The notes below the pieces were generated by a model, which was given only the letters and a program-made list of their open reading frames with translations, was not told the origin of the DNA and made no database searches. Made by a program: the position numbers and the translations under genes. A stretch of DNA of 64,000 bases from Scytalidium lignicola (Eukaryota > Ascomycota > Leotiomycetes): contig NCSJ02000023.1 in the NCBI GenBank assembly GCA_002812745.2, positions 1-64,000 of the forward strand. Direction: 5' to 3'. Shown here in pieces: positions 46,480-58,497 of the stretch; position 1 is the stretch's first letter; each line of letters begins with the position of its first letter.

Positions 46480-47960
46480 ACCCCCCGCATATTCATCTCC
46501 TCTCTCTTTCTTCTTAATTTTTATTGCTGTGGTTTTTGTTTTTTTGGCATTGAAATTGGTAATTTGGGTTTCCGGCAATTCGGAGGGGGGGAATTATTAT
46601 AACGAAGGAAATGCGCCCCCGCAAGGAAAGAGTCTTTAAGATAAGATTTAAATTATGAGGCTTGGGGGAAGGGACAAAAAGGGATGATTGATCAACGCTG
46701 GGAAATGTCTTTACGCGGTCTTAATGTTTTTTTTGTTGACGGATTTATCATGTTTTCTTTTTAGCGCTCTCTACCGTACCTTTTCTTTCCCCCTTAGGAA
46801 AAGAGGAGCCTCGAAGGGAGGGTACGATAGATATTGCCCGCACGGAAAGAGGGGCTAGGGCGGGGGGAGGCTGTATTTCTATTTAACTCGGGCTGCATAT
46901 TTCGTTTGCATAATGTATTCGGCGTATGGGTTTGAAATATCTGGGTGGAGGGTTTTTGTTTTTTTTTCCTGGGCTGTAATGGGACGTCAATTAAGAAGCG
47001 TGTTTTTTAAACTTTTTTAAACTTTTTCTTCAGAGCAACTGGAAATTCAGAGACACAAAAAGACAGAAGTAGATTTTTGTGTATATATATATACCAAGCC
47101 AATTTGAATAATACATCAGTTTTACCAAATCGCACAAAACCAGAGAAGCAAAGAAGAAAGGAGGAGGGAAGTTTATATATAATACACGGACTTCTCCAAT
47201 TTCTTCGATATTATAACTCTATCCTCAACTTTTAAATGTCTTCCTCTTATCTCCCCAACCCACAAAAAANGTTATACTTTTCAAAAAAATCAGACTTTAT
47301 TTAACCCTCGAATTAATTCTCTTTATCTTTTATCGACAACTTTTNCAGAATACTACCTGAAAANGACTAATTAGTGTTAAGACTTTCTTGTTTTATAATT
47401 GAAAGGAATCTTAATTATGTGGAAAGTGTCATGACAAATAATTGATTATATCTGCGCTTCTAGAATTGTATATTGTATTAAAAAAAAATAAAAANCTGGT
47501 TTATTTGCCGTGTAAATACCACCTTCTGTGAATGAATTAGTATATACTATGCGAATCATGTTAAACAGAAATATGATGTTAATAGTTATTTGACCCATTT
47601 CGATTTATGAGGAAATTAAGGAAATTATTTCTTTTTTATTCCTAATATTTATTTATTTTTAGTTTGGTGTCTTTAAGTTTAAATTTCAGTCGTAAGTTTT
47701 CAGCTTGGAATTTTGCGTTAATTCATTCACCAGCACACTTCTTCCGAAAATTTTTGTTTTCAATTTTATATTTGATTTTCATCCCCTTCGTTCTATATAG
47801 ACCTGAAGGTAAATGACTAGAGGTTTAAGCCATCACCCTCATTATCCATCCATCTATTTATCCATCCGTCCCATTCCTATCCAATTCTACTCCCTAATTA
47901 TAATCCATAAAACGCCAAGTTTCCAATCAGCCAACTTCTTTATCCTTTCAATTAATCCAT
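46480..47960. other. AT-rich intergenic, convergent genes
   Basis: A 1.5-kb spacer with many poly-A/T runs and Ns after them (47270, 47345, 47364, 47495). It holds the 3' flanks of the four-TM gene and the small stress-type gene. No gene or RNA was recognised. Confidence 0.5.
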
Positions 47961-48453
47961 CTAGTTGGAGTACTTGGAATCAATGTGTTTCCTGGATGAA
48001 GCATGTTAGCTTATATATTGATAATGGATATGATGCATGGATGCATGCTTGCGCACTTACCCAGTAGCTTTCTCAAACATATTCCGTGCGCCGTCGGTGA
48101 TCTTCTCATTTGTGTCCCGTCCCATGTTGTGGCCGGTCTTCTTCTCGATGAAGTCGAGGCCTGGGTGGGGTTGGGTTAGCTTGACGTCATAGATTGCTAT
48201 GCGGGGGAGGGGTCGATGTGATTGGTAGAAGGAAAATGGGAAATGGAACGCATAATTATAATTGCAATTGTGCAGATTGTAAAAAATGATTGATTGATTG
48301 AGTGATTGCTGGAGGAACAAGAGACTCACCCTTATCACCGTAGTCCTCTTGCTGGTTGGAGCCGCCTGCTTGGTTGGAAGCGTTGTTGGCGTTGCCTTGG
48401 CCTTGCTGGTTGTTGTTACCGCCGCCACTCATAGCATTCTTGACGAAATCCAT
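47961..48453 (-). CDS. small Gln/Asn-rich conserved fungal protein (stress-type), three exons
   Basis: Exons 48453-48330, 48160-48061 and 47991-47961 give 84 aa. The introns are 169 and 69 nt, the first unusually long here. The protein begins MDFVKNAMSGGGNNNQQGQG, has an NQ-rich linker, then EDYGDKGLDFIEKKTG and NEKITDGARNMFEKATGKH, and ends IDSKYSN. The last 31-nt exon is recovered from a perfect donor (GTAAGT), branch point (GCTAAC) and acceptor (CCAG). Without it the frame would stop four bases into the intron. Small proteins of this layout are widespread in ascomycetes, often reported as stress- or damage-responsive; the molecular function is unknown. A TATA box and AGGGG elements just upstream fit stress induction. 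Confidence 0.82.
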
Positions 48454-49705
48454 TTTGATATGTGAGTTTTGATGGAAAGATTGAAGTAAAAGTTGTAATG
48501 TATTGATGGAGATTTGATAATAGATTAGATGGGAAAGAAAGAAGGGGAAATCACTTCAACTACCTTTATATACCCCTCTGCCCTCCACTAGCTTCCCGCA
48601 TGTCTCACCCTTTACCCACCACTGATTGCTTGGAATCTGGTTGATTCCCCATTCAGAAGCAATCCAAGGTTCGCAGGCCCTGTCCAGCTGATACTCTACC
48701 TATCACAGGTATTCTGCTATAGATAGTACGGGCTCGCGGTGAAGTAGACCAGGCACCTCAATCCAATGAGCTTGTCCTGTGGTGGCGGCCAAGGTCTCGG
48801 ATGATTTCACTTTCCAGATCTCGATGCCAAGGGAAACCGGTCTGCTTTCTTGTTCTTCACCATTGTTGCGAGTATTAATCTTGGTCTACCCCACTGAGTC
48901 TAGCTTCGAGAAGGAGGCTGAGGCAGGATCAGATCCGGTCGTAGAGAAGTATATCCTGTAGGATTGGCCCATTGATCCATTTTGCCTTGTGCACACTGAT
49001 GACTTTACAGTGCGGTGCCTTCTCAGTGTTGGAAATATGAGATCAGAGTGCATTGGATGGGTATTTACTCTAATTGGCTGTAAATGCAGCAATGACGACT
49101 CGAAGTCCAGTTAAGATCTAGTCGAGATATGGGCATCCAACTCTCCACAATATATCGAAGTACGTCACTGTGGCGGAGTCACAACTCCCCGTGGTGTGGC
49201 TGGTGCAGGATGGCTAGTGCTTCAGCCACGGCACGTGATCTACTCCTATTGTGGCGCCAACATCAAAAGTCCGCTTTGCCGCTTTCAGCCAGAGAGCAAC
49301 ACTGGCCAATCACTATCGAACCCCCCGTTTCCCCCTGCGGTGCCTCATGAAGGTCTCAAAAACAAATCGAGCTATGACAACAACCACCTAGCAACGGGCT
49401 TTTGCACTGTTACAACGGGACTCCTTAACGCTGAAAATTTCGTTCGATCGTCCAGGAGAGATGCTAGGCTAGTCCGCAGGTGTTTTGAGAGGGTGTTGGT
49501 CCGTTGTTCACTGGGAACCTTTTGAGGATCAGTTGATTGGACTTGATTCCCTTCCATAGGAACCACGTCGCAAGACTACGGTAGATAATCCACCTGTTTT
49601 GTCACCGGCACGCCAGAACGCCAGAACGCAAGAGCGCTGGACCCTTTTCTATATCTGGGGAACGAAACACTGAATGCGACGCGCTGCATACCTTGGACAT
49701 TGGAC
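48454..49705. other. divergent spacer, small stress-type gene / MTO1
   Basis: A 1.25-kb region between divergent starts. Beyond the TATA/STRE block it holds a GCACGTGATC E-box at about 49232 and short open frames (48779-48961, 49129-49525) without recognisable content. No RNA gene is seen. Confidence 0.45.
48543..48577 (-). promoter_or_regulatory. TATA box with adjacent stress-response elements (STRE)
   Basis: On the minus strand AGGGG (48577-48573) directly precedes TATATAAAG (48572-48564), about 110 bp before the start codon of the small stress-type gene. A second AGGGG on the plus strand is at 48543-48547. AGGGG is the Msn2/4-type STRE core. Confidence 0.55.
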
Positions 49706-52700
49706 ATGGCAGAAGAAACCAGCTCCCAGATCTCATCAGGATCCACACGCGTACGGCCTCCACTACTGCGATTGGACTCGAGAAAGCTGCCCGGCGGATT
49801 CAATATCGACGATATCGATGATTTATCCCCCACCAAGGGCGAGTTTCACGACTCGTTCGAGCATAATGCCGAACATCATGCAGAGAACAATCACGCCGAC
49901 TCACACGAACCTTTAACCCCTTCTCCTCTTGCGACCCCGAGTGATGGTAGCTTGGTTTACAGTTACAGTGATATATCAGCACAAGGTAGCGACGCACATC
50001 TTGATAAAATAGATGAGAAGGAAATGCGGAGACATTTGAGCGATGTCGAGTCCAGTTTTATGCCAACGTTTTCCCCAATTGCTATACCGGACAAACCGGG
50101 CGCTGACGATACCTTCCTTTTCGATAAAGGGCGTCAAGCAGAGGATACTTCGCAGACACAACAAGAAGCGCCAAAAACACCAAGTAGAAAGCGAGAGGGT
50201 GCCAGCACTGGTCAGGACTCTCGACCATCTTCCCCGACACCACCACACGCATATAAAACGCCCGCCCTCTCTAACGGGGATTTGCGAAAATATGAACGCG
50301 ATGATACATTATCCGACTATGCTGCTAACACAACTTTGGAGCTAGAGACGATGTCGTCATCTCCTGCGGCTGCTGCGGCTGCGAGAACAGTTTCAAGGGT
50401 TATATCAATGGTGACAAACACAGATAATGACGGTGGACGGAGTGAGAGTGGCACACATACTCCAGAAATATCGGAGAATGATGAAAATGACGAGAGCATG
50501 GAGATGACGCCCAAAAGGGCTGCGGATTTATCCGAATCCTACACCGAGTCTTTGGAGGGGCGGTCTGCGCTGCACCACCAACTCTCAAATCGCAGTCTAA
50601 ACAATCAGAATTCAGATGTGGGGAATACACCTGGTCTAGCGCTTCTGAAGCGTCGTTCCTTAGATAAGCGCCCAAAATTTTTGAGAAGTCGACAAACTAG
50701 CCAGCGATCCTCTATTTCCTCCATCCTGACAAACCCAGACGAGGTAGGAAGTGATGTTGCGCTGGGAGTGGATTATGCACTGCAATCTGGAGGTGCGTTA
50801 CCATCTGGCGGGTTTTCCAGACAGACCAGTGTTGGCCTATCGCGGTCCATCAGTCTCGGCAGCATGGCGTCGGGTATCGAAGATTTGAGCGCCGACTCAT
50901 CAGGTAGAGTGGACAGAAGTCTTGCCACGTTGACCGAAGAAGAGCGCAATAGGGAGCGAAAACCTGGGGAAGGAGACATGTCTCCGCCAGAGACACCAAG
51001 AGCTAACAGCAGGGCGACTCTTTCGGCTCCTACCGACACCATAATCGCGCGACATGTGCGTAATGTACAGGTCCCGGAATCCATGGTGAAGGAATTCCGG
51101 AATAAGAGCGGCGTTTCTTCACCAACTAAGCCTGGTGCACCGGGAGTTGCAGTTTTAGGACGATCTGGGAAGAACCTCACATTGAAGGAGCAGAGCAGCA
51201 CAATTGAGAGGCTATCGAAGGAAAATTTCGATCTAAAATTAAAGGTCATGTTTTTGAGTGATAGGTTAGACAAAGTCTCAGAGGAAGGAGTTAAGGAAAT
51301 GATCTCAGAGAATGTGGAACTGAAAACTGGCTTGGCGATTATGCAGCGTGATAACAAGGCTCTCAAACGCAAAGTGAAAGATCTTGAGAAGGAGTTGAAG
51401 GAGAAGGAGGGACGACCCGATACAGCCAAATCAACAGGCTCGAACGAAGAACAAAATCCTTGGCTCGATCCAGACACTGCCCATGACCGAGAAGAAGAGC
51501 TTTTATATCTCCGCGAGCGAGTCGAGGAGTACGTGACCGAGATCGAGAAACTTCGAAATGAAAGCCTGGTTCGCGAGAATGAGCGGCGTAATCTTGCTGA
51601 TATTGTACGCAACATGAGCGAGAAACATTCTCAGAACGTCGAAGTACGCGAGGAGATGGATGTATGGAAAGATCTCCTGGAACAGGAGACTGCACGTCGG
51701 GAGCAGGGAGAGGAAGAAAACCGCAAGTTGAGAGAAGAGAACTTTCGCTTGAAAGCGGAAGCCGTTACCAACGGAGGAGGAGGTGTTGGATTAAACACTA
51801 CAACTAACATTTACCATATTACTAAGAAGCGCGCCGGCTCGCCTTCGCGGCCTAGATCAGTCCTTTCCGATAATCCCGATGATAGGACTGGTACTTTCAG
51901 TGCTGCTAGCACTCTTGTCGACGAGCTCAAGAGGGAAAGCGAACAGCTTCGACATGAAAATGCCGAGCTGCGACGAGAAGTTGGAGCACAAACTTCTATG
52001 CTCACATCCCGCAATCGCGAAAAGGAGCGTTTGTATCAAGAAATCGAAGACCTCAAACTTCAGCGACGAACTGGGGGATCTGTTGCTGGCACGGAAAGTA
52101 TATTTGAAAGATCTGCTTCTAGAGCACATCAAAGATCGTCATCGCGTGCGAGCAATGGAACAAGAGCTGAAACTGTTACTGATACTGAGCGCGAGGATAT
52201 GGAAAATAAGAACGCAGAGCTTCGTGATCGCATCAACAGCCTAAAGATCCAAAACCAGGACCTTCAACGTGAGTTGCAGTCGTGTATGGACGATTTCGAG
52301 ATTGCTGTGAAACAGAAGAAGGAAGCAGAAGGTCTTGCTACTGAATTACAGGAGGCTCTTGAGGTTGCTGAGAACGACTTACTTACCCTACAAGCGGAGA
52401 GGGATGAGGCTCTTCAGGGACAGGAAGAGGCAGAGATTATGTTTGAAAATCTTCAGAAAGAGGCACAGGACGAAATCGATGGCTTTGCGGATGAAATGGA
52501 TCAAGCGAGCGAGGAAATCGAGCGTCTTCAGAACGAGCTTGCGGATTCTCAGGAGAACTTCACGGCCCTTCAGAGTGAGATGCGGGAGATGAGCGAGAGC
52601 GTCGTGCGGTTGGAGGATGCTCACGAGAACAATATGAAGAGGATCCAGGAACTAGAGAAGGATCTAGAAGAGGCGAACAAAGAGCTGGAACAGTTGGAGA

Positions 52701-54429
52701 AGAACCTCGTCGAAGCTAATGGTAAGATTAATCGTCTAACGGTACAGCAAGAGTCCAGCCAAGGCGAGATTGCTTTCCTTCGTGAAGAACAGGATAGCGA
52801 TAAGATCAAGATTGGTGATCTTGAGTCCGCAAATAAGACGCTTGAACAGAGTCTTCAGGAAGAAAAGGAGCGTGCAAACGAGCTCGAGCAGAGGATAATG
52901 AGCGAGCGACGGCAGAGAGATATGATTGCTACCAAGGAGAAAGAAGAAGTCCAACAGTTTGTCAATGAGCTTAATCGTGAGGCGTCCAATTCTAAAGACG
53001 AAGCAAGGAAGCTGCGGCAGAACCTTACCTCTAGGGAGATTGAGGCTGCAGAGTGGAAGGAGAGGCTTATGGAGTTGGAGAATAACTTGAGGGAAGCGCT
53101 TGGTGACCTTAATGGCACCAGATCAAGCTTCTTGAAGGTATGTCCTTTGTTCAATTTATTCATCTAGACTATTGGGGTGCTGATTAAGACATACAGTCTA
53201 TTGCTAAACTCCAAAGAGAGCTCGAAAATACCATGCGCGACCTCGACACAACCAAAGCATCACTCGCCGAAAAGGAGCGTCAAATCAAGCAGAAAGATAC
53301 CCTTCTTGAGTCCCAGGCTTTTGAAACTCGCAGGCTTACTGAAATACTTGACAAAGAGCGACAGGCCCACCGTACAACCAAGCATTCCTTCGAAACCTTC
53401 CAGAAGACAACTCAACATCAAAATCGTACTCTGACTCAGCAGGAAGCTCGTGTTATAGAACTCGAGGCTTCACGGCAGCAAGAACGCCGAAAACTCACCA
53501 CACTGGAGAATCAGTTCAGAGATCAACTCACTGAAAGGAACAATCTCCTTCTCGTGCTGTGGAATCGTCTGTCAGGTCTTTGTGGGACAGACTGGGCCCA
53601 CAACAACAGTCTTATTAACGGGCGTGCCTTGCCGTCTCTCGAGGCGGTGTCAACTATGTTACCTGGTTTCAGCAAGAACCTTCTTGCTGCAGTGAAGATG
53701 TTAGAGACGACGGTTGGGGATTTCAAGACTCGGGTTAGAACCGTGGAGAGGGATCTGTGGAAGGAGTATCAGACACTGGAATCGAACCTCGAGATTCGAT
53801 CTAAACGGCTTGATCGCCTGGAAACCATGGCCCGTAGCGCTATTCCGGCACTCAGTGGCTCTGAAGGAGAAGGAGGGAAGCATAAAGCTGAATTAAATAA
53901 GTTGCGTGATACTAACAGGAAGCTAAAGACAGAACTGGCGGCCATAAGAGCAGCAAACGAGGTCCGGGCCAACGCGTTTAAGCAGCATGAAGTTATTACG
54001 TCCCCCAGCCCATCCATCCCTACTGGTCCAAGGCATAAATCGTCAATAGAGCGGACGCTCGCAAACACATTGACTCGATCTAGCTCTCGCCTCTCTCCTA
54101 CGCGCCCTGGTACATCAGCATCAGCATCCCGGAGCGCGTCTCGTGGTACTACATCATCCCGCTCTAATACTTCATCTATCCCCATCCCGATACCTAACCC
54201 CACGACTGGTGGACAAGTCGATGACTCAGAAGACTATAAACCCGACATGAGATGGCATATCCGGTTGCAAGAGCTAGAATATAAGCTAAAGGCAGAGAGA
54301 GAAGCAAGGAAGCTGGATCGAAATGCCGCAATGCAGAGGTTGCAGGAGAAGGAGAGGGAGAATAGGGAATTGGTGAGGGAGATGTTGGTCGAGAGGGAGA
54401 GGGGTAGAGGGAGGGAGAGTAGGGACTAG
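49706..54429 (+). CDS. mto1: microtubule organiser Mto1/ApsB homologue (gamma-tubulin complex receptor)
   Basis: Mto1 (S. pombe) and ApsB (A. nidulans) recruit gamma-tubulin complexes to non-spindle-pole and septal microtubule organising centres. Exons 49706-53137 and 53197-54429 give 1554 aa. The ATG at 49706 (MAEETSSQISSGSTRV) is used; the longer frame starts at TTG. Residues 1-480 are Ser/Pro-rich and disordered, with many TP/SP sites. At about 490-560 is the centrosomin motif 1 (Cnn_1N): TLKEQSSTIERLSKENFDLK then LKVMFLSDRLDKVSEEGVKE. A coiled coil of about 650 residues follows, then a Ser-rich segment, and near 1491-1545 the Mto2-binding type motif DYKPDMRWHIRLQELEYKLK with a basic coiled tail. 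Intact and of expected size; the domain order matches the family. Confidence 0.93.
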
Positions 54430-55222
54430 GAAAGGGGTTCTTTCTCTTCTTCAACGGTGCGGCGCACACAAACGCTTTTCGTTATCTATTTGTCTTAACC
54501 AGCACACACATACCGATATTTTTTAATGTATGCGAAGAGAGCAATCGGCGTTTTGAGGAGTATCAAGTTATCGGTTATGGTGTCTCTATTTATATACACA
54601 CTTTGGAGAGAGGCGCGCGTGTGTGTATGTGTGTGTGGTTTTAGGATTATGCTATCTTTGTTTTTTTGCTATCATGCTTGCTTGCTCCTTTTGAGATGAA
54701 ATGGACTCATGAATGATCGCAGCGCCTGGCTTTCACAGTTTTCTTTTGGTCTTTGATTTTGAATTGACTTTTGCTTATACCTCTTTGTACTTATTTTCTG
54801 TTCTCTATTTTGCTGCGATGGGTATAGATATGGGAGAGAATGGGGTTTGGGTTGATTGAATTGAATTATTCTTAAGAGATAGATCTACATTGAACTGCCA
54901 TTTTAAGCCTGCGGTGTGTAATTCGCGCTCATCTGTTGATCTGCGCTTCCACATTCATTCGTTCATTCATCACATAGGATCGCCTTCACACTCCTAGCGA
55001 TCTGCCTCATTGAACCCCTTCACTCAGCTCGGGAGCCTTGCCTAGCCATCTGGTTTTATGCATCCTTGCGTTTCAGCTTATTATCACATCTCAGCCTTAT
55101 CAACCCTACCACAACCTTCAAACACACAAAAATTCATCTAAAACAACTTTGATAAATTTTTTNGTAGGAAAAGAACATGAGTCTGGAATTCTCTTTAGAC
55201 TGTTGAAAAATAAAATGGAAAA
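54430..55222. other. intergenic, tandem genes
   Basis: A 0.8-kb spacer with a GT-rich tract at about 54616-54640 and an N at 55163. It contains the 3' flank of MTO1 and the promoter of the next gene. Nothing else is recognised. Confidence 0.5.
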
Positions 55223-58200
55223 ATGGCCGAAGCGATCGGCCTTGGAGCCTCCATCCTGGGAATCGCAACTTTCGGCGCCCAGGTCGTCACCAAACTGCGC
55301 ACCTTTTCTAAATCATACACAACGGCAGATGAGAAGATCTCAGAGCTCTCTGCCTCAGTGGCGCTCACTACGTCGATATTGACTGATCTTGGGAACACGG
55401 TTGGGGAGTATGAGATTGAGTTTCGAATCAAGGCTGAGAACTTCGTGGCGGTGAAGGCGGCTTGTGAGATGTGCTTTGGGAGATTGAAAGAAGCTCTTAA
55501 GAAGGCCAAAAAGAGTGAAGAATATGGTAAGGGTAAAGAAAAAATGAATGGTAATGGGAATGGTGTTGGTGGTGGGATGAGTGCCTGGGAGAAACTCATG
55601 TTTGCGCTTGGAGGGGAGCAGGATCTCAAAGACCTTGTCATGGCTATCGAGAGGGCCAAATCAAATCTTCAGTTGCTCCTGGACTCGGTCAATTTACTTG
55701 TTTTGAAGGGGCTAAGTAAGAAGTATGTATATTTTTGTTCTGCCTAAATGTGTCTGCGATCGGAATTAGGCAATTGGAGTTGGTTGCTAAAACATATTCT
55801 TATAGAAAAGTCCTCACTGAGGATCAGTCTGAAGATCTCAAAGTCCTAATACAGCATATTCCTGCACTGTTGATGGCTCTTAGAGATGCTGATATGGTGA
55901 ACTGGGTGCTGAAGAATCCCCGACGACGAGGCAGTGCCTTTAGCTATGGCTCTGGAAGGTATACAGACCTCAAGTCTCTAGATATTTCACTTTTAGGAAA
56001 CACAGAACCTGTTTATGTTGCAATGCATGTAGGTTCCACTGACCCGCTAGAGAAGATGGGGGGTCAAACGAAGGAAGAAGAAGGCTTCACTATTGAAAAT
56101 ATTACTAGCCGTGGGCAGTTTCTTGGGGAGGAGGGTTTGGGCACGAATGAATCTGGAGAGGATATTGCGAAAGCAACAAGCATGGAGCCAGAAATTACAA
56201 TGACTGAGGCGCCGGATAAAACACAACACGAAGAAGTGGCGCCTGTCGAGTTCAATGATGCCGTTGGACGAAAATTCAGCTTTCCATTTCACAAGTGCCA
56301 AACTTGGTTTGTAAGTAGCTCGATATCCATCTGGATTCTAGTTCTGAGATGGAACTTGCTGACTTTGTTAATTATCTAGGGCATAGAGGAGCTCATTAAA
56401 CAGGTTTCGACCCCAGTAAATTCAATTTGGCCTCAGGTAAGAGAGGGACGTTATGATCTGACGGGGCCAAATGGAGAAATAATTTTGCCACAACTTTGGG
56501 AATCCGTGATTAAGCCGGGTTTGTCAATCACGATGCACCTATTGCCAACATCTAGATCTTCAAAACAAACTCTAGAACTTCACGAGAACCAAAATCGTAG
56601 TCCACCTCTTCCCAAGGAGTTATATAGTGGTAGAAGTCCAGAAAAGGTTAAAGTTGATCCATTATCAAAATCGGGGGCCTCTTCGAAGGAGGAGGGTAGT
56701 GATAATGATTTGCCGGAGATTGTACCTCCAACGCCGCAGAACTTGAGGTAAGAGAAAACCTATTATTGTAGGCAAATTAGAAGTGTGTTATGTTGAGAAT
56801 CGGACAGTTCACCAGAAATAAAAGAAACTCCCACTTTCTACGAAGGGTGGTCCTTGGAATGCCGTAGCATTCCGGCATTACCAAGGATATATGTCTTCTG
56901 TGGCCTCAAACTGAGAGTCTACCCAGAATCTGACGATGTTTATGAATGTATCACCAAACCTTTCTCAAAAGATAAACAAGAACTCCAGGGATATGTTGAA
57001 AAATTCAAGGAAGGGCTTACAGAATTAGAGAATCAATCAAAGATATCTTTGATCTCCAGAGAGATTCCAGAATCTATCCGAAGAGAGATTGAAGACCTTT
57101 TACGTGACAGGAATCGAGCGGCTTCAGATCCTTGGACATGGAGGATTGAAGCACTGGTTAATTTGCCCAAGACACATAAAAGACGCCTTTTCTCTTTCCA
57201 GAAGAGGGGCACAAAATATGCGCAAAGTGACACGAACTGGCTTGTTGTGTTAAAGGGACATATCTTTGATTCTAGTTCCGACCTGTTGCTTTTTGATTTA
57301 CCAGAGAGACGCCACAACCCCTTTGTGGATATCTCTGAAGAGTATTATCCAGATTTAATATTGAATAAACCGGTTAAAGGTATTTTGAATGCTCCTCTCC
57401 TGTATGGAAGACTGCCACCGCCACCTATTCCTATTATGGCAGTCAGCAGTGGACTAGGTAGCAGATATGGACACTCAAAACTACGCAGCTCAACTCATAG
57501 CGTGTCACTACCAAAGCGAAGACGGGTCATCTCTCCTATTTCTTCTGTTTCTTCTTTTGCCAAGAGCCACACCAGCGACGCAATAGTAGTGAAGAAAAAG
57601 ACCAGGCATCGAAGTGGAGCAACACTTGAACTAGCTGAAGAGACAAAAAGACACCTATCAGTTGAGGGATCATCCAGAATTGCAAGCGGACCTAAAATCT
57701 CTCATGCAGAATTATTTTTGCCAGCTGATGCAGGCGGACTTCAATTCTCTCATACAGAAGAATCTCGCACAGTGAAAAGCGAAGACTCAGGTCACTCAAC
57801 TTATGATGACGAGTACCCGGATCACTTAAGTTATGATGACGAGTACCTGGGCGTACCTTTTTCAGAGACAACAGAACAAGCCATTCCTTATGAAATAGGA
57901 GAGGTCAACGAAACTAGTTTTGCTTTTTCAAGCCAGCAACCTCAGGGTGCATCCCCTGCCAAGATAGGTGATGCTGGTTCAAGGGGTTCATCGAGAGAAC
58001 TGAAAGATGATTTTTCGGAGAACATAATAGCTGGGCCATCGACACCTCGGCGAAGACAAGATCGCACATCGATATCTCCTCCCAACAAATATTATCAATA
58101 TTGTCGGTATCCATATGTCATGGCAGAAGATATGGTAAAGGGAGAATGGCAGGCAAAGAATGAAGAGAGGCCAAGTGATTATGGGAAGTCGGAGTTTGAG

Positions 58201-58323
58201 GGGATATGGGATGATAAACTTGAAGATCAACCCTCGCAAGAAGAAGCCGAGCGATTGATGGATGAGTTTTTGGCTACATTTACAGAAGATGCAGGTTGTA
58301 GCACTGACACAGGGGATATGTAA
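55223..58323 (+). CDS. Helo-like N-terminus plus ubiquitin-like (ULD_2-type) domain protein
   Basis: Four exons (55223-55722, 55770-56310, 56380-56747, 56808-58323) give 974 aa. The N-terminus (MAEAIGLGASILGIATFGAQ) and the following ~165 helical residues resemble the fungal Helo-like N-terminal domains found on NLR-type proteins. At about 330-400 is a ubiquitin-like segment across the second intron: RKFSFPFHKCQTWFGIEELI, YDLTGPNGEIILPQLWESV, PGLSITMHLLP. That pattern is typical of fungal ULD_2-type proteins. A Ser/Pro linker, another conserved globular part (WRIEALVNLPKTHKRRLFSF) and a long disordered acidic tail follow, with a duplicated TYDDEYPDH / SYDDEYLGV. There is no NACHT or NB-ARC domain, so it may be a scaffold or partner rather than a full NLR. 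Function unknown. Its 3' end converges on the AMSH gene, 174 bp apart. Confidence 0.78.
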
Positions 58324-58497
58324 GGGTCGAAGGGATTAAGAATGGAGAGATGTGTTAATTTATATTGTGGTGTTGATCTAATACCATGCGTTTCAAGTCA
58401 CATCGAAATTCATACGAATACACAATTCTAGAAGCTAACCTCGAACGCCAACGCTGCGCCGAACTATTTGATATGCCGGGTATCTTCTTCATCGCTA

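Noticed and set aside
50773..51615. 280-codon minus-strand frame within MTO1
   Set aside because: Antisense shadow of a charged coiled coil (Ser/Phe/Leu-rich), overlapping the conserved Cnn_1N motif on the plus strand.
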